Made by a program: the position numbers and the translations under genes. Source: Verrucomicrobiota bacterium (GTDB lineage Bacteria; Verrucomicrobiota; Verrucomicrobiia; Verrucomicrobiales; Verrucomicrobiaceae). From it: a DNA stretch of 64,000 nucleotides. A model generated the notes under the pieces. That model was not told the origin of the DNA, did no database searches, and saw only the letters and a list, made by a program, of their open reading frames with translations. Numbering within the stretch: the stretch's first letter is position 1; each line of letters starts with the position of its first letter. The stretch spans positions 62,001-126,000 of the forward strand of contig JANYCZ010000032.1 of NCBI GenBank assembly GCA_025360015.1. Reading direction: 5' to 3'. Shown here piece after piece: positions 9,411 to 17,922 of this stretch.

Positions 9411-11771
9411 ATGTCGCAATTCCCTTCCCACCTGACGACGCGTCTGCGCTTCGCCGTGCTATTGGTGCTTTTGATTCTCGGCATGCGCCAGGCCACTAAG
9501 GCCCAGGCCCCGGGATTGGCCCCCACAGTGCCGCTGCCAGCGGCTCAGTCGAATGCTGGCATCTATGTCCCCGTGGGCGAGGGCGCGTCCATCAAGGTCA
9601 ATTTTCCCAGCGCCCCCATCCAGGCTATCATCCCGTTTTACACTCAGCTCACAGGGAAAAAACTCATCCTCGACTCAGCTCTCCAGGGCGAAATGCTGCG
9701 CATCATCTCCCCGCAGATGCTCACGAAAAAGGACGCCATCGCTTTCATCGAAGCCACCCTGCTGCTCAATGGCTATGCCATCATCCATATCGATGCGACC
9801 ACCGCGAAGCTGATCAACCAGTCCGGCGGCAAAAGCCCCACCGCCGCCGGCTTGAAAGTGTACAGTTCCCTGCGCGACCTGCCGCAGAATGAGGAGATCT
9901 GCCACTATGTGCTCCCCCTGCAATTCATCTCGGCTGACGAAGCCTCCAAGGCCTTCCAGCAGGTCATCAAACTGAACGCTTACGGTGCCATGTCCGGTGT
10001 CTCGAATGACACCGCCCTCATCATCACGGAAAACAGCGCCACCATCCGCAGCATCTGCGAGATCGCCCAGATCATCGATGTGCCACCGACGGAAACCTCG
10101 AATGAAATGATCAAGCTGGAGCGCTCCGATGTGGAACTAGTGGCCGAGATCGTGAACGAGATCTTCGAGCAGCAGGAGAAGTCCAAGAGTTCCACGAACG
10201 CACCAGCCGCCGTGCCCAATGTGGGCGGCCGCCCGGGTGTCCCTGCCGTTCCCGTCAATCCCACTGCGAGCACCACCGCGACCAATCCTGCTGCGGCACG
10301 CGTCAAGGTCTTTGCCTACCGCCGCACCAATGAGCTTCTCGTCATCGGCCGCCCGGTGGACATCACCTACATCAAGGGACTGGTCGGGAAACTCGACAAG
10401 CAGAGCGATGGCTCCAATTTCCTCAAGCGTCGCCTGAAGTACCTCGACGTGCTGGACTTCCTCTCCGTGGCCTACAATGCGCTGGCCAAAGACACCGACA
10501 TCCAGGGCAACAGCGACGGTGCCATCTCCGGTGCACCCGGCGGCGGCGGCGGCACCCGCCGCAAAGCCGGTGCCACCTCCAACTCCCCCTCCACGGACGC
10601 CAACAACCGCAGCAGTTCCAACAGCGGCAGCAACAACAGCTCTGCCTTCGGTGCCAACACCGGCCTCGGCGGCAGCTTCGGCAGTTCCACCGGATCTCAA
10701 AACGGCGGCAGCGGCTCCAACTCGAACCGCAGCCTGCTCGACAATCCGGAAGACGTCGGCGCGCCTGAGTCCATGGTCGTCGGCAAAACCCTGCTCATTG
10801 GTGATCCGCAGTCCAACAGCCTCATCGTTTCCGGTTCACCCGAGCACATTGATCGCATCGACCAGTTGCTCAAGGAAATGGATATCCGCCCGCAGCAGAT
10901 CTACATCTCCGCCATCATCGGCCAGCTCAGCCTGGGCAAAAATTTCAATTACGGCGTCGATTTCCTCCAGTTGCTCTCCGACTTCAGCGTCAACCGCAAC
11001 GGTGCGGTCAATACAACCACCACGACGAGCGGTGCCACCACAAGCGCCACGACGGGTTCCAACATCGTCCAGTTCCCAGCGAAGTTTGGGCAGCTCAACT
11101 TTTACGGCCAGATCGGTTCGCTGAGCAACTACATCAAGCTCATCGACAGCAACAACAACTTCAAGGTGCTGGCCACGCCGAGCATCTACGCAAAGAACGC
11201 CGCCAAGTCCGTCATCTCCTCCGGGCAGCGCATCGCCGTGCCTGCCAACATTCTGACCAATGGCGGTTTTTCCGCCGGCGTGGCCAACACCAGCGTGAGC
11301 GTGACCTACCGTGACGTCGTTCTCAAACTGGAGGTCATTCCTTTGATCAACTCCGACGAGGAAGTCACCCTGCGAATCGCCCAGATCAATGACAACATCG
11401 TCGGTTCGCAGACCATCGGCGGCAACACCGTGCCCACCATCGGCACGCAGGAGCTCCTCACCGAAGTGGCCGTGAAAAACGGTGCCACCGTCGTTCTCGG
11501 CGGTCTCATCACCGAGAAGACCACCAAGAACAAAAACGGCGTCATCGGCCTCAGCCGCATTCCCATTCTGGGCAATCTCTTCGGCACCACGCAAAACCAG
11601 ACCATCCGCGAAGAACTGCTCATTTTCATCCAGCCCCGCATCGTGCGCTCGGATGATCCTCTCGACACCCCCAACAACATCGAAAGCACCCGCAGCAAAG
11701 TTTACAACGAAGCCATGCAGTTCAGCTCCCCCGAACTGGAAAACATTCCCCGCGCTCTGCCAGCGCGGTGA
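9411..11771 (+). CDS. Secretin (GspD/PilQ superfamily) outer-membrane channel
   Basis: This 786-residue outer-membrane protein has a signal peptide (FAVLLVLLILGMRQATKAQA). The N-terminal periplasmic region contains successive N-type domains: around residues 60-140, 160-225, 300-350 and 450-500, the last with NSLIVSGSPEHIDRIDQLLKEMD. The secretin barrel follows, with VPTIGTQELLTEVAVKNGA and the hallmark LGGLITEKTT...GLSRIPILGNLF. A Gly/Ser/Asn-rich insertion of about 75 residues interrupts the N-domains at roughly residues 365-440. Secretins export folded proteins or pili. No other type II or type IV pilus gene adjoins, so it is an orphan here and its partners must be elsewhere. Confidence 0.9.
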   Translation: MSQFPSHLTTRLRFAVLLVLLILGMRQATKAQAPGLAPTVPLPAAQSNAGIYVPVGEGASIKVNFPSAPIQAIIPFYTQLTGKKLILDSALQGEMLRIISPQMLTKKDAIAFIEATLLLNGYAIIHIDATTAKLINQSGGKSPTAAGLKVYSSLRDLPQNEEICHYVLPLQFISADEASKAFQQVIKLNAYGAMSGVSNDTALIITENSATIRSICEIAQIIDVPPTETSNEMIKLERSDVELVAEIVNEIFEQQEKSKSSTNAPAAVPNVGGRPGVPAVPVNPTASTTATNPAAARVKVFAYRRTNELLVIGRPVDITYIKGLVGKLDKQSDGSNFLKRRLKYLDVLDFLSVAYNALAKDTDIQGNSDGAISGAPGGGGGTRRKAGATSNSPSTDANNRSSSNSGSNNSSAFGANTGLGGSFGSSTGSQNGGSGSNSNRSLLDNPEDVGAPESMVVGKTLLIGDPQSNSLIVSGSPEHIDRIDQLLKEMDIRPQQIYISAIIGQLSLGKNFNYGVDFLQLLSDFSVNRNGAVNTTTTTSGATTSATTGSNIVQFPAKFGQLNFYGQIGSLSNYIKLIDSNNNFKVLATPSIYAKNAAKSVISSGQRIAVPANILTNGGFSAGVANTSVSVTYRDVVLKLEVIPLINSDEEVTLRIAQINDNIVGSQTIGGNTVPTIGTQELLTEVAVKNGATVVLGGLITEKTTKNKNGVIGLSRIPILGNLFGTTQNQTIREELLIFIQPRIVRSDDPLDTPNNIESTRSKVYNEAMQFSSPELENIPRALPAR

Positions 11772-12108
11772 GTTGGGGAAAGGAAACCGTAGTCCTAAAG
11801 GCCTGTGCCACCACCCGGCTCTTTTGGAGTCCGGCCGCGATGAGCTTCCGCTTTCGAGCGTCTCGTGGCGGGCGCGAGTTGACCAGCCTGCGAAAAACCG
11901 GCTCGCACTCACGGACATACCATGGCACGCGCGACCCACCCGGCACGTCGAAAGCGGTGGCTCCGTTCGTTCCTCACTTCGCAACCGCAGCCCAAATGGG
12001 TTTGCGGCCCAGGAGGAGTGGGATCGTCCCGATCCCTCACACTCTGCGTTCAACTTGCCGCGCCAAACAGGGACCAAAATGATCCCTCTCCTACACTGAG
12101 CAGTCCCC
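11772..12108. other. Gene-free gap between convergent secretin and mlaA genes
   Basis: The 337-nt gap contains two palindromes (12020-12036, 12070-12086) but no convincing gene. On the minus strand a stretch ending near 11780 translates as CEPVFRRLVNSRPPRDARKR, which looks protein-like but has no family match I recognise. The region may be part of a dispersed repeat; within this window it occurs once. Confidence 0.4.
12020..12086. repeat. Two GGGA(T/C)-type palindromes downstream of secretin gene
   Basis: GGGATCG-TCC-CGATCCC at 12020-12036 has 7-bp arms. A weaker copy, GGGACC-N5-GATCCC, lies at 12070-12086 and has a mismatch. Both are in the convergent gap and resemble those at 633-695 and 4288-4304. 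Confidence 0.4.
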
Positions 12109-12942
12109 TTACCGCTTCGCCGCTTCAGCGCGATTCTGGCTGTAGGCGCTGCGTGCGGAGAGATAGGGGTCCACCGCATCCTTGGTGATCGTGTCGTACT
12201 TGTCCATCTGGGCGGGTGTGGAGCGCAGTGTGTTGGCCGAGGGAGGGATGATCACCCAGTCATGCTTCGTCCGGCTGCCGTACCACCACAGGTAAGGCCA
12301 GTTGATCGGATTGAGCGCATAATCTCCGGCGAGTCCCACTCCATCGCGCACGCTGCTGGGTCCCAGCACCGGCAGCACCAGATAGGGGCCGTTCGGAATG
12401 CCCCACTTGGCAAAGGTCTGCGCCGTGTCTTCATCCGGCAGATTGGCGAGCGCTGGAATTCTTTGCGCCGGGCGGAAGATGCCGCCCACACCGCCCACAG
12501 TGTTCACGACGAATTTGCCCGTTTCCTTCCCCGCTTGCTTGAGCTTGCCCTGCAGCGTGCAGTTCACAAAACGCACAGGGTACTTCACGTTCTCAAACGC
12601 ATTGTCGATGCCTTTGCGCACCGGCCGTGGGAAGAGCAGCGTGTAGCCCTTGGAGATGGGACGCAGGATGAAGGTGTAAAGCTGGTCATTCACCCAGAAG
12701 GTACCGCGATTGAGCTTTTCCAACGGATCAGACATGTCCGGTGCTGCGGCGTATTCATCCGTCTCGGCTTCGTTCTTGGCCGGACCGACTTTCTTCGCGC
12801 CTTTGCCCTTGGCAGAAGCGGCCACAGAGCCTGCTTCGGCGGAGGGTTTCACTGCGGTCTTTGTTGCGGACATACTGCAATCAGTCAGCAGTGGAATCAC
12901 TGCTAGCAACGACAGACGGAGTGTGGATGAGGTGAATTTCAT
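12109..12942 (-). CDS. mlaA: MlaA (VacJ) outer-membrane lipoprotein
   Basis: MlaA removes mislocalised phospholipids from the outer leaflet of the outer membrane. The 277-residue protein has a lipoprotein signal ending LLTDCS. An Ala/Lys-rich linker is followed by the family core: DPLEKLNRGTFWVNDQLY, then PRPVRKGIDNAFENVKYP, a Gly-rich VNTVGGVGGIF and EDTAQTFAKWGIPNGPYLVLPVLGPS, the strongest family block. Its start overlaps the mlaC stop by 4 nt. In Escherichia coli mlaA lies apart from mlaFEDCB; here it ends the same operon. Confidence 0.95.
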   Translation of the reverse strand: MKFTSSTLRLSLLAVIPLLTDCSMSATKTAVKPSAEAGSVAASAKGKGAKKVGPAKNEAETDEYAAAPDMSDPLEKLNRGTFWVNDQLYTFILRPISKGYTLLFPRPVRKGIDNAFENVKYPVRFVNCTLQGKLKQAGKETGKFVVNTVGGVGGIFRPAQRIPALANLPDEDTAQTFAKWGIPNGPYLVLPVLGPSSVRDGVGLAGDYALNPINWPYLWWYGSRTKHDWVIIPPSANTLRSTPAQMDKYDTITKDAVDPYLSARSAYSQNRAEAAKR

Positions 12943-13508
12943 TGGGCGCGGGAGACGGACTGCGTAAGGGAGCTGATGACGGCGGTTGCGCCACCTTTTT
13001 TAAACTGCGCATCCAGCTGGCTGCGGTAGTTGGCGATGAGGCTGACACCCTCGATCACCACATCCGTGATGAGCATCTGCTCCATGCGATAGACCACGGT
13101 GTAGTGGCTGCCTTTGTAAACCATGCTCGTCGGCACATCCACACGACCTGCCGCCGGCTCCACCGCCGTTTGGTAGGTGATGTCAGGATGCTCCCCCGGC
13201 GTGAATTTGCCGCTGTAGCTGCGGATGATCAGCGTGGCAAAAAGCTGGGTGGCCTCTTTCTGCTGCGCGGGGGTGAACTGCTTCCAGCCGGGCCCGACGG
13301 CGCGCTTCGTCATCGTTTCAAAGCTCACGTACTTGTGCAGCACCGGGCGCAGCTTTTCCGGCAGGGCACTGCGATTTCCGCTGCGGTCTGCCACGCTGAG
13401 CACTTCCGTCACCGCCGTTTTCAGACGAGTCTGGGCCTCGGCAAGCTGGGCGGTCGCGGCCAGCGGGACGGCGGCCAGGAGAAGTGGGAGCAGAAAACGT
13501 AGGGTCAT
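12939..13508 (-). CDS. mlaC: MlaC periplasmic phospholipid-binding protein
   Basis: MlaC shuttles phospholipid across the periplasm between MlaA and the MlaFED complex. The 189-residue protein has a cleavable signal peptide (FLLPLLLAAVPLAATA). The Ttg2D/MlaC fold includes VSFETMTKRAVGPGWKQFTPAQQKEATQ and LITDVVIEGVSLIANYRSQ, the latter being the typical C-terminal block. It overlaps mlaD upstream and mlaA downstream by 4 nt each, so the three are translationally coupled. Confidence 0.93.
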   Translation of the reverse strand: MTLRFLLPLLLAAVPLAATAQLAEAQTRLKTAVTEVLSVADRSGNRSALPEKLRPVLHKYVSFETMTKRAVGPGWKQFTPAQQKEATQLFATLIIRSYSGKFTPGEHPDITYQTAVEPAAGRVDVPTSMVYKGSHYTVVYRMEQMLITDVVIEGVSLIANYRSQLDAQFKKGGATAVISSLTQSVSRAQ

Positions 13509-13984
13509 GGAGCTGGAGGGGGGGAATCTTTGCCTTTTTCAACACTGCCGAAAGCCATCTTACCAATCAACGACTCAAGATCGACCGAGGACTCTGTCAT
13601 GGTGATGCGTGAACCAGCAGAAAGATAAGTTTCATCCGCGCCGGGTGCAAGCGCCACGTATTTGTCTCCGATCAGCCCCGTGGTTTTGATCGAGGCCATC
13701 GTGTCCGTGGGCAGTTTCAGGCCCGCCTGCACGCGCAGCGTCACCATGGCGCTGTAGTCGGTGCCGTCCACGCGGATGCCGTCCACCCGCCCGACTGGCA
13801 CGCCCGCCACGAGCACGCTGCTGCCAGTGTTGAGCCCCCCGGCATTGGTAAAACGCGCTTCCATGACATAGGTGTCCCCACCGATCATCGCTCCTGCGCC
13901 GAGTTTCACCGTCAGATACACGACGGCGGCGATACCCAGAAGGACGAAGAGCCCGACGTAAAGTTCCAGCTTGGATTGTTTCAT
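13505..13984 (-). CDS. mlaD: MlaD, MCE-domain lipid-binding protein
   Basis: This inner-membrane-anchored subunit forms a hexameric lipid channel under MlaFE. The 159-residue protein has one N-terminal membrane helix (LYVGLFVLLGIAAVVYLTV). A single MCE domain follows, with FTNAGGLNTGSSVLVAGVPVG and LIGDKYVALAPG. The short Pro-rich tail contains no second MCE repeat. The length matches E. coli MlaD. Start and stop overlap mlaF and mlaC by 4 nt each. Confidence 0.94.
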   Translation of the reverse strand: MKQSKLELYVGLFVLLGIAAVVYLTVKLGAGAMIGGDTYVMEARFTNAGGLNTGSSVLVAGVPVGRVDGIRVDGTDYSAMVTLRVQAGLKLPTDTMASIKTTGLIGDKYVALAPGADETYLSAGSRITMTESSVDLESLIGKMAFGSVEKGKDSPPPAP

Positions 13985-14790
13985 GAGTCTTCAGATTGGA
14001 GGGCTTCACCCCGACGCATAGCAGCAATTGTGCTGCCAAGTGCTGCCGCGCTGTCGCGAAAATCACCCACCACAGAGGAGGTGGAGGCGGAAAACTCCGC
14101 AGGCGTGCCTTCAAAGCACATGCGCCCTTTGTCAAGCAGCGCAACGCGGTCGCTGGCGATGAGCGCCTCCGTCAGGTCATGTGTCACCACCAGCGCGGTG
14201 AAGCCAAACTGCCGCTGGTATTTGGCGATCATGGCAAACACGGCATTGCGCCGCAGCGGGTCCAGCCCGGCGGTGGGCTCGTCAAACAGCACCAGCTCCG
14301 GCCGCGTGACGATGGCGCGTGCCAGTGCGAGGCGCTTCTGCATGCCACCGGAAAGCTGGCTGGGGTAGCGCTCCTGATGCGCCTCAAGCTCAAGCTGCCG
14401 CAGCGCCTCCAGACTGCGCTCACGGATCTCCTTGTCGGGCAGATCCGTCGTCTGCTCCAGCGGCAGCGCAACGTTTTCCAGCGCGGTCAGCGAGTCAAAC
14501 AGCGCATTGCTTTGAAACAGGAAGCTGCAGCGTCTGCGGAAATCCGCCCGGGCGGGGGCATCTCCCGCACTGAGCGGTTTGCCGTCAAAGCAGATGCTGC
14601 CCGCGTCTGGATGCTCCACATCCGCCAGGCATTTCAACAGCACGGATTTGCCCGCGCCGCTGCGCCCCAACACGCTCACCAGACTGCCGCGCTGCACATC
14701 CAGGCTCGCGCCGTCGAGCACCACCTGGTCACCGAAGCGCTTGAACAAGCCTTCGATGCGCAGCAGCAGTTGGTTGGTGTCAGCACCCAT
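13981..14790 (-). CDS. mlaF: MlaF, ATPase of the Mla phospholipid transporter
   Basis: This is the ATP-binding subunit driving MlaE. The 269-residue protein has Walker A GRSGAGKSV, the signature QLSGGMQKRLALARA, Walker B LVLFDEPTAGLDPLRR and the switch His in VVTHDL. The LSGGM form and the FQSNALFDSLTALENVALPL Q-loop region are typical of MlaF/Ttg2A. The ATG at 14790 is one base after the mlaE stop codon. The frame is open upstream, but those residues are shadow of mlaE. Confidence 0.95.
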   Translation of the reverse strand: MGADTNQLLLRIEGLFKRFGDQVVLDGASLDVQRGSLVSVLGRSGAGKSVLLKCLADVEHPDAGSICFDGKPLSAGDAPARADFRRRCSFLFQSNALFDSLTALENVALPLEQTTDLPDKEIRERSLEALRQLELEAHQERYPSQLSGGMQKRLALARAIVTRPELVLFDEPTAGLDPLRRNAVFAMIAKYQRQFGFTALVVTHDLTEALIASDRVALLDKGRMCFEGTPAEFSASTSSVVGDFRDSAAALGSTIAAMRRGEALQSEDS

Positions 14791-14791
14791 A

Positions 14792-15568
14792 TTAGACGAG
14801 GAAGGAGGTGATGATATAATCCGCAGCCAGCACGATGATGCTGGACTGCACCACCGCACGCGTGGTCGAGGCGCTGACCGCACGTGCGCCAGTGGCCGAG
14901 CTGCAGCGGTGGGCATTAAATCCATGGTAAGCACACAGCGATATCGTCAGCAGCCCGAAAGTGGCCGCCTTGATGAAGCACTCCCTCACATCCGGCGCTG
15001 CAATGGCGCGTTCCACCGAAGACCAATAAACTCCCGGCTCCAAGCCTAGCAGCAGCGAGCCCGAAAGGCTGCCACCCCACAAACCCACCGTGACAAACAA
15101 GGCCGTCTGCATCGGGTACACCACCAATGCTGCGATCAATCGTGGGGTGACCAAATAAGCGTGACTGCTCACGCCCATCGTCTCCAGCGCGGCGATCTGC
15201 TCCGTATTGCGCTGAATGCCCAGCTCCGCCGCCAGGGCGGAACCCGCCTGCCCCACCAGCATCAGCGCGGCCAGCACCGGCCCCAGTTCGCGGATCAGGC
15301 TCAGTGAAACCAAAGTACCTAGCAGTCCTTCCGAGCCAAAGCGGTTCAATACATAGTAACCCTGCAGGCCCAGCACCAGCCCGGTGAACATGCCCACAAT
15401 CACAATCACCGGCAGGCAGCGCACGCCCTGCTCAAAGCCGGCGCGGACAATCCGCCTGCCCAGCCGCCGCGAGCCCAGCACGGAACGAAAAGACTGCCCT
15501 GTAAACAGTGCAAAGTCGCCCAGTTCATGAACAATGGAGAGTGAGTAACGACCTACGGTGCGCAGCAT
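14792..15568 (-). CDS. mlaE: MlaE, permease of the Mla phospholipid transporter
   Basis: The 258-residue polytopic inner-membrane protein has the MlaE/Ttg2B signature: an amphipathic N-terminus, VIVIVGMFTGLVLGLQGYY, then RELGPVLAALMLVGQAGSALAAELG and QIAALETMGVSSHAYLVTPR. It is the first gene of the mlaE-F-D-C-A operon. No MlaB (STAS-domain) gene is present, as is common outside Proteobacteria. The ATG at 15568 gives the family's usual start. Confidence 0.94.
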   Translation of the reverse strand: MLRTVGRYSLSIVHELGDFALFTGQSFRSVLGSRRLGRRIVRAGFEQGVRCLPVIVIVGMFTGLVLGLQGYYVLNRFGSEGLLGTLVSLSLIRELGPVLAALMLVGQAGSALAAELGIQRNTEQIAALETMGVSSHAYLVTPRLIAALVVYPMQTALFVTVGLWGGSLSGSLLLGLEPGVYWSSVERAIAAPDVRECFIKAATFGLLTISLCAYHGFNAHRCSSATGARAVSASTTRAVVQSSIIVLAADYIITSFLV

Positions 15569-15681
15569 GCGAAGTCTGGACTTTCACCCACGCAGCCGAG
15601 ATGCGCAACGCCACAGAGCCCCACCCCCGCAATTATTCTGGGTGAGACGCAGGGCAATAAAGTTGCCTTGCTGCTGTGCAA

Positions 15682-15717
15682 CAAGGCTCCCTGTTCCACA
15701 GGAACAGGGCTACCTTG
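15682..15717 (-). terminator. Strong hairpin downstream of the dehydrogenase gene
   Basis: A 9-bp perfect stem CCCTGTTCC/GGAACAGGG with a 3-nt ACA loop (15689-15709) is extended by an outer CAAGG/CCTTG pair. It lies 3' of the minus-strand isomerase/dehydrogenase genes and 5' of mlaE. No U-tract follows on the minus strand, so it may end transcription only partly, or stabilise RNA ends. Confidence 0.5.
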
Positions 15718-15732
15718 CCGAGCCTTTCAGGA

Positions 15733-16884
15733 TTACAGCTCCCCCACCGGCAGCCACTTGCGCTGCTCCCAGCTTTGCAGGCCCAACTCGGCGAGTTGCA
15801 CTCCTTTCGCGCCTTCGCGCAGGGTCCAGGGGAAGGGCGTGTCCAGCGCCACATGCTTGAGGAATTCCTCCCACTGGATCTTGAAGGCGTTGTCGTAGAT
15901 CGTCGTGTCCGGCACTTCCTGCCAGCCGCCGAAGAAGTCGATGGGCTGGTCGATGTCCGGGTTCCATGTGGGCCGCGGCGTGGTGCCGATGCTTTGCACC
16001 CAGCACTTGCGCAGCCCCACCACGGCGCTGCCGTGCGTGCCGTCCACCTGCATGGTCAGCAGATCATCGCGCCGCACTCGCACCGTCCACGAACTGTTGA
16101 ACTGGCAGATGACGCCGTCTTCGCATTCAAAGGTGGCATAGCAGGCGTCATCGCTGGTGCAGGCATAGGGTTTGCCGCGCTCGTCGATGCGCTTCGGCAG
16201 GTGCGTGGCCCCGATGCAGCTTACGGCCTTGATCTTGCCAAACAGATTGTCCACCACGTAACGCCAGTGGCAGAGCATATCGACGATGATGCCGCCGCCG
16301 TCTTCCTTGCGGTAGTTCCATGAGGGCCGCTGCGTGGGCTGGTCCCCTTCCTCACCCGTGAAGACCCAGTAACCAAACTCACCCCGCACACTGAGGATGC
16401 GACCAAAGTAACCCTGATCTCGTAACATGCGGAATTTGCGAATGCCGCTGAGCCAGAGCTTGTCCTGCACCACGCCGTTTTTCACGCCTGCATCTTCGCA
16501 GAGCCTGGCCAGACGTAACGCCTCGCTCGTTTCCACCGCCGTCGGCTTTTCACAGTAGATCGCCTTCCCTGCCGCCACTGCCTTCTCCACAAAACCCGCA
16601 CGCTGCAAAGTACCCGAAGCATCAAAAAAGATCTCGTCCTCCTTGTTCGCCAGCGCCGCATCAATATCCGTGGTGAAGCGCGTCACGCCCGTGCGCTCCG
16701 CCAGGGCCTTCAGCTTGTCATGATTGCGCCCCGTGAGGATCGGGTCCGGCATCAGCGTGAGATCATCGCTCACCTTGAGTCCGCCTTGATCGCGGATGGC
16801 CTTGATCGAGCGGATCAGGTGCTGGTTCGTACCCATGCGCCCCGTGACGCCGTTCATGATGATGCCGATTCGTTTGGTTTCCAT
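15733..16884 (-). CDS. Gfo/Idh/MocA-family sugar dehydrogenase
   Basis: This is an NAD(P)-dependent oxidoreductase of about 383 residues. The N-terminal Rossmann segment is RIGIIMNGVTGRMG. The conserved EKPTAVET motif carries the catalytic Lys (YCEKPT). It is followed by GGGIIVDMLCHWRYV, where the late His is the usual family catalytic residue. Substrates of this family are sugars or inositols; which one is not visible. The TTG at 16920 would overlap the upstream gene. The ATG at 16884 starts right at the dinucleotide-binding fold, though it lacks a good ribosome-binding site. It forms a pair with the isomerase gene upstream. Confidence 0.82.
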   Translation of the reverse strand: METKRIGIIMNGVTGRMGTNQHLIRSIKAIRDQGGLKVSDDLTLMPDPILTGRNHDKLKALAERTGVTRFTTDIDAALANKEDEIFFDASGTLQRAGFVEKAVAAGKAIYCEKPTAVETSEALRLARLCEDAGVKNGVVQDKLWLSGIRKFRMLRDQGYFGRILSVRGEFGYWVFTGEEGDQPTQRPSWNYRKEDGGGIIVDMLCHWRYVVDNLFGKIKAVSCIGATHLPKRIDERGKPYACTSDDACYATFECEDGVICQFNSSWTVRVRRDDLLTMQVDGTHGSAVVGLRKCWVQSIGTTPRPTWNPDIDQPIDFFGGWQEVPDTTIYDNAFKIQWEEFLKHVALDTPFPWTLREGAKGVQLAELGLQSWEQRKWLPVGEL

Positions 16885-16916
16885 TTGAGTAAAGTTGGGG
16901 ATGTGGGGCGAAGAAT

Positions 16917-17741
16917 TCAAAGATCATCCGGATAAATCTCGCGATAGCTCTCGCTGATTTTGTCCAGAAACACTTGTTGATCCATGGCCCAGAGACGGTT
17001 CGAAAAAATCTCCACCTCGCGATGTCCGGTAAAGCCCGTGGCATCCACCCAGTCGCTGATTTCCCGGATGTTGATGCAGCCTTCGCCCATGAGGCCGCGA
17101 TCATTGAGGAGGTCGATGGTGGGCGTCCTCCAGTCACAGATGTGGAAGGCATGCAGGCGGCCGGTTTGTCCGGCGAGTTCAATCTGCGCCTTCAACTCGG
17201 GATCCCACCACACGTGATACACATCCACCGCGATGCCGACTGCTTTTGGCGAGCCCAGCGCATCGCAAATCTCATGCGCCTGCCGCATCGTGTTCACTGC
17301 GCTGCGATCATCCGCGTACATGGGGTGCAGCGGCTCGATGGCCAGTTTCACACCCGCCTGCTCCGCCGCAGGCAGCACCGCAGCGATGCCATCGGCGATC
17401 TGTTTGCGCGACTCCACCAGCGTCTGCCCGGGCACCGCCCCGCAGACCAGCACGATGAGCGGAGCGCCAACAGTGTGCGCCTGCTCGATGGCCTTCAAAT
17501 TGTCATCAATGGCCGTCTGCCGCCCAGCCGCCGGCGCCGCTGGAAAAAAACCGCCACGGCACAGGCTCACCACTTCAAGCCCTGCTTCCCGCGTCTGCCG
17601 TGCCACCGCACCCAGATCACGCCCCTCCAGCGCCTGTCGCCAGATCGTGATGCCGCTGACGCCCCGCTTTGGGAACTCCACCAAACACTCTTCAAGGCTC
17701 AGCGGTTTGGTGGTGATGGTGTGGACGCAAAGTCGGCGCAT
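16917..17741 (-). CDS. Sugar phosphate isomerase/epimerase-like TIM-barrel protein
   Basis: The 274-residue protein belongs to the xylose-isomerase-like/AP-endonuclease-2 superfamily (IolE/IolI type). Probable metal ligands are visible: Glu in KLAIEPLHP, Asp and His in VGIAVDVYHVWWDP, His in LHAFHICDW and Glu in HREVEIFSNRLW. Genes of this kind usually stand next to Gfo/Idh/MocA dehydrogenases, as here, and together they oxidise and isomerise a sugar or inositol. The two are cotranscribed with at most a short gap. The precise substrate is unknown. Confidence 0.82.
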   Translation of the reverse strand: MRRLCVHTITTKPLSLEECLVEFPKRGVSGITIWRQALEGRDLGAVARQTREAGLEVVSLCRGGFFPAAPAAGRQTAIDDNLKAIEQAHTVGAPLIVLVCGAVPGQTLVESRKQIADGIAAVLPAAEQAGVKLAIEPLHPMYADDRSAVNTMRQAHEICDALGSPKAVGIAVDVYHVWWDPELKAQIELAGQTGRLHAFHICDWRTPTIDLLNDRGLMGEGCINIREISDWVDATGFTGHREVEIFSNRLWAMDQQVFLDKISESYREIYPDDL

Positions 17742-17922
17742 GAGACGATCCTGCGCCGCATCGGGTCATAAGGAAAAGATTTCTTTTCAATCGTCACGAT
17801 TGGAAATCCTGATGCTCGTCCTTGCTCTGCTCGCGGCCGCAAACGCACAGCCGCCTGGCATCTATGGTAAAAAATGGAGATGACATTCGCCATTCCCATG
17901 CTTGTTTTTGTGACAGGTCGTT

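Noticed and set aside
11722-12179. Long open frames on both strands between the secretin and mlaA genes
   Set aside because: They lack starts with ribosome-binding sites, run across both neighbouring genes in shadow frames, and show no family motif.
10836-12179. 447-codon minus-strand frame opposite the secretin
   Set aside because: It is antisense to the conserved secretin barrel and has no recognisable domain.
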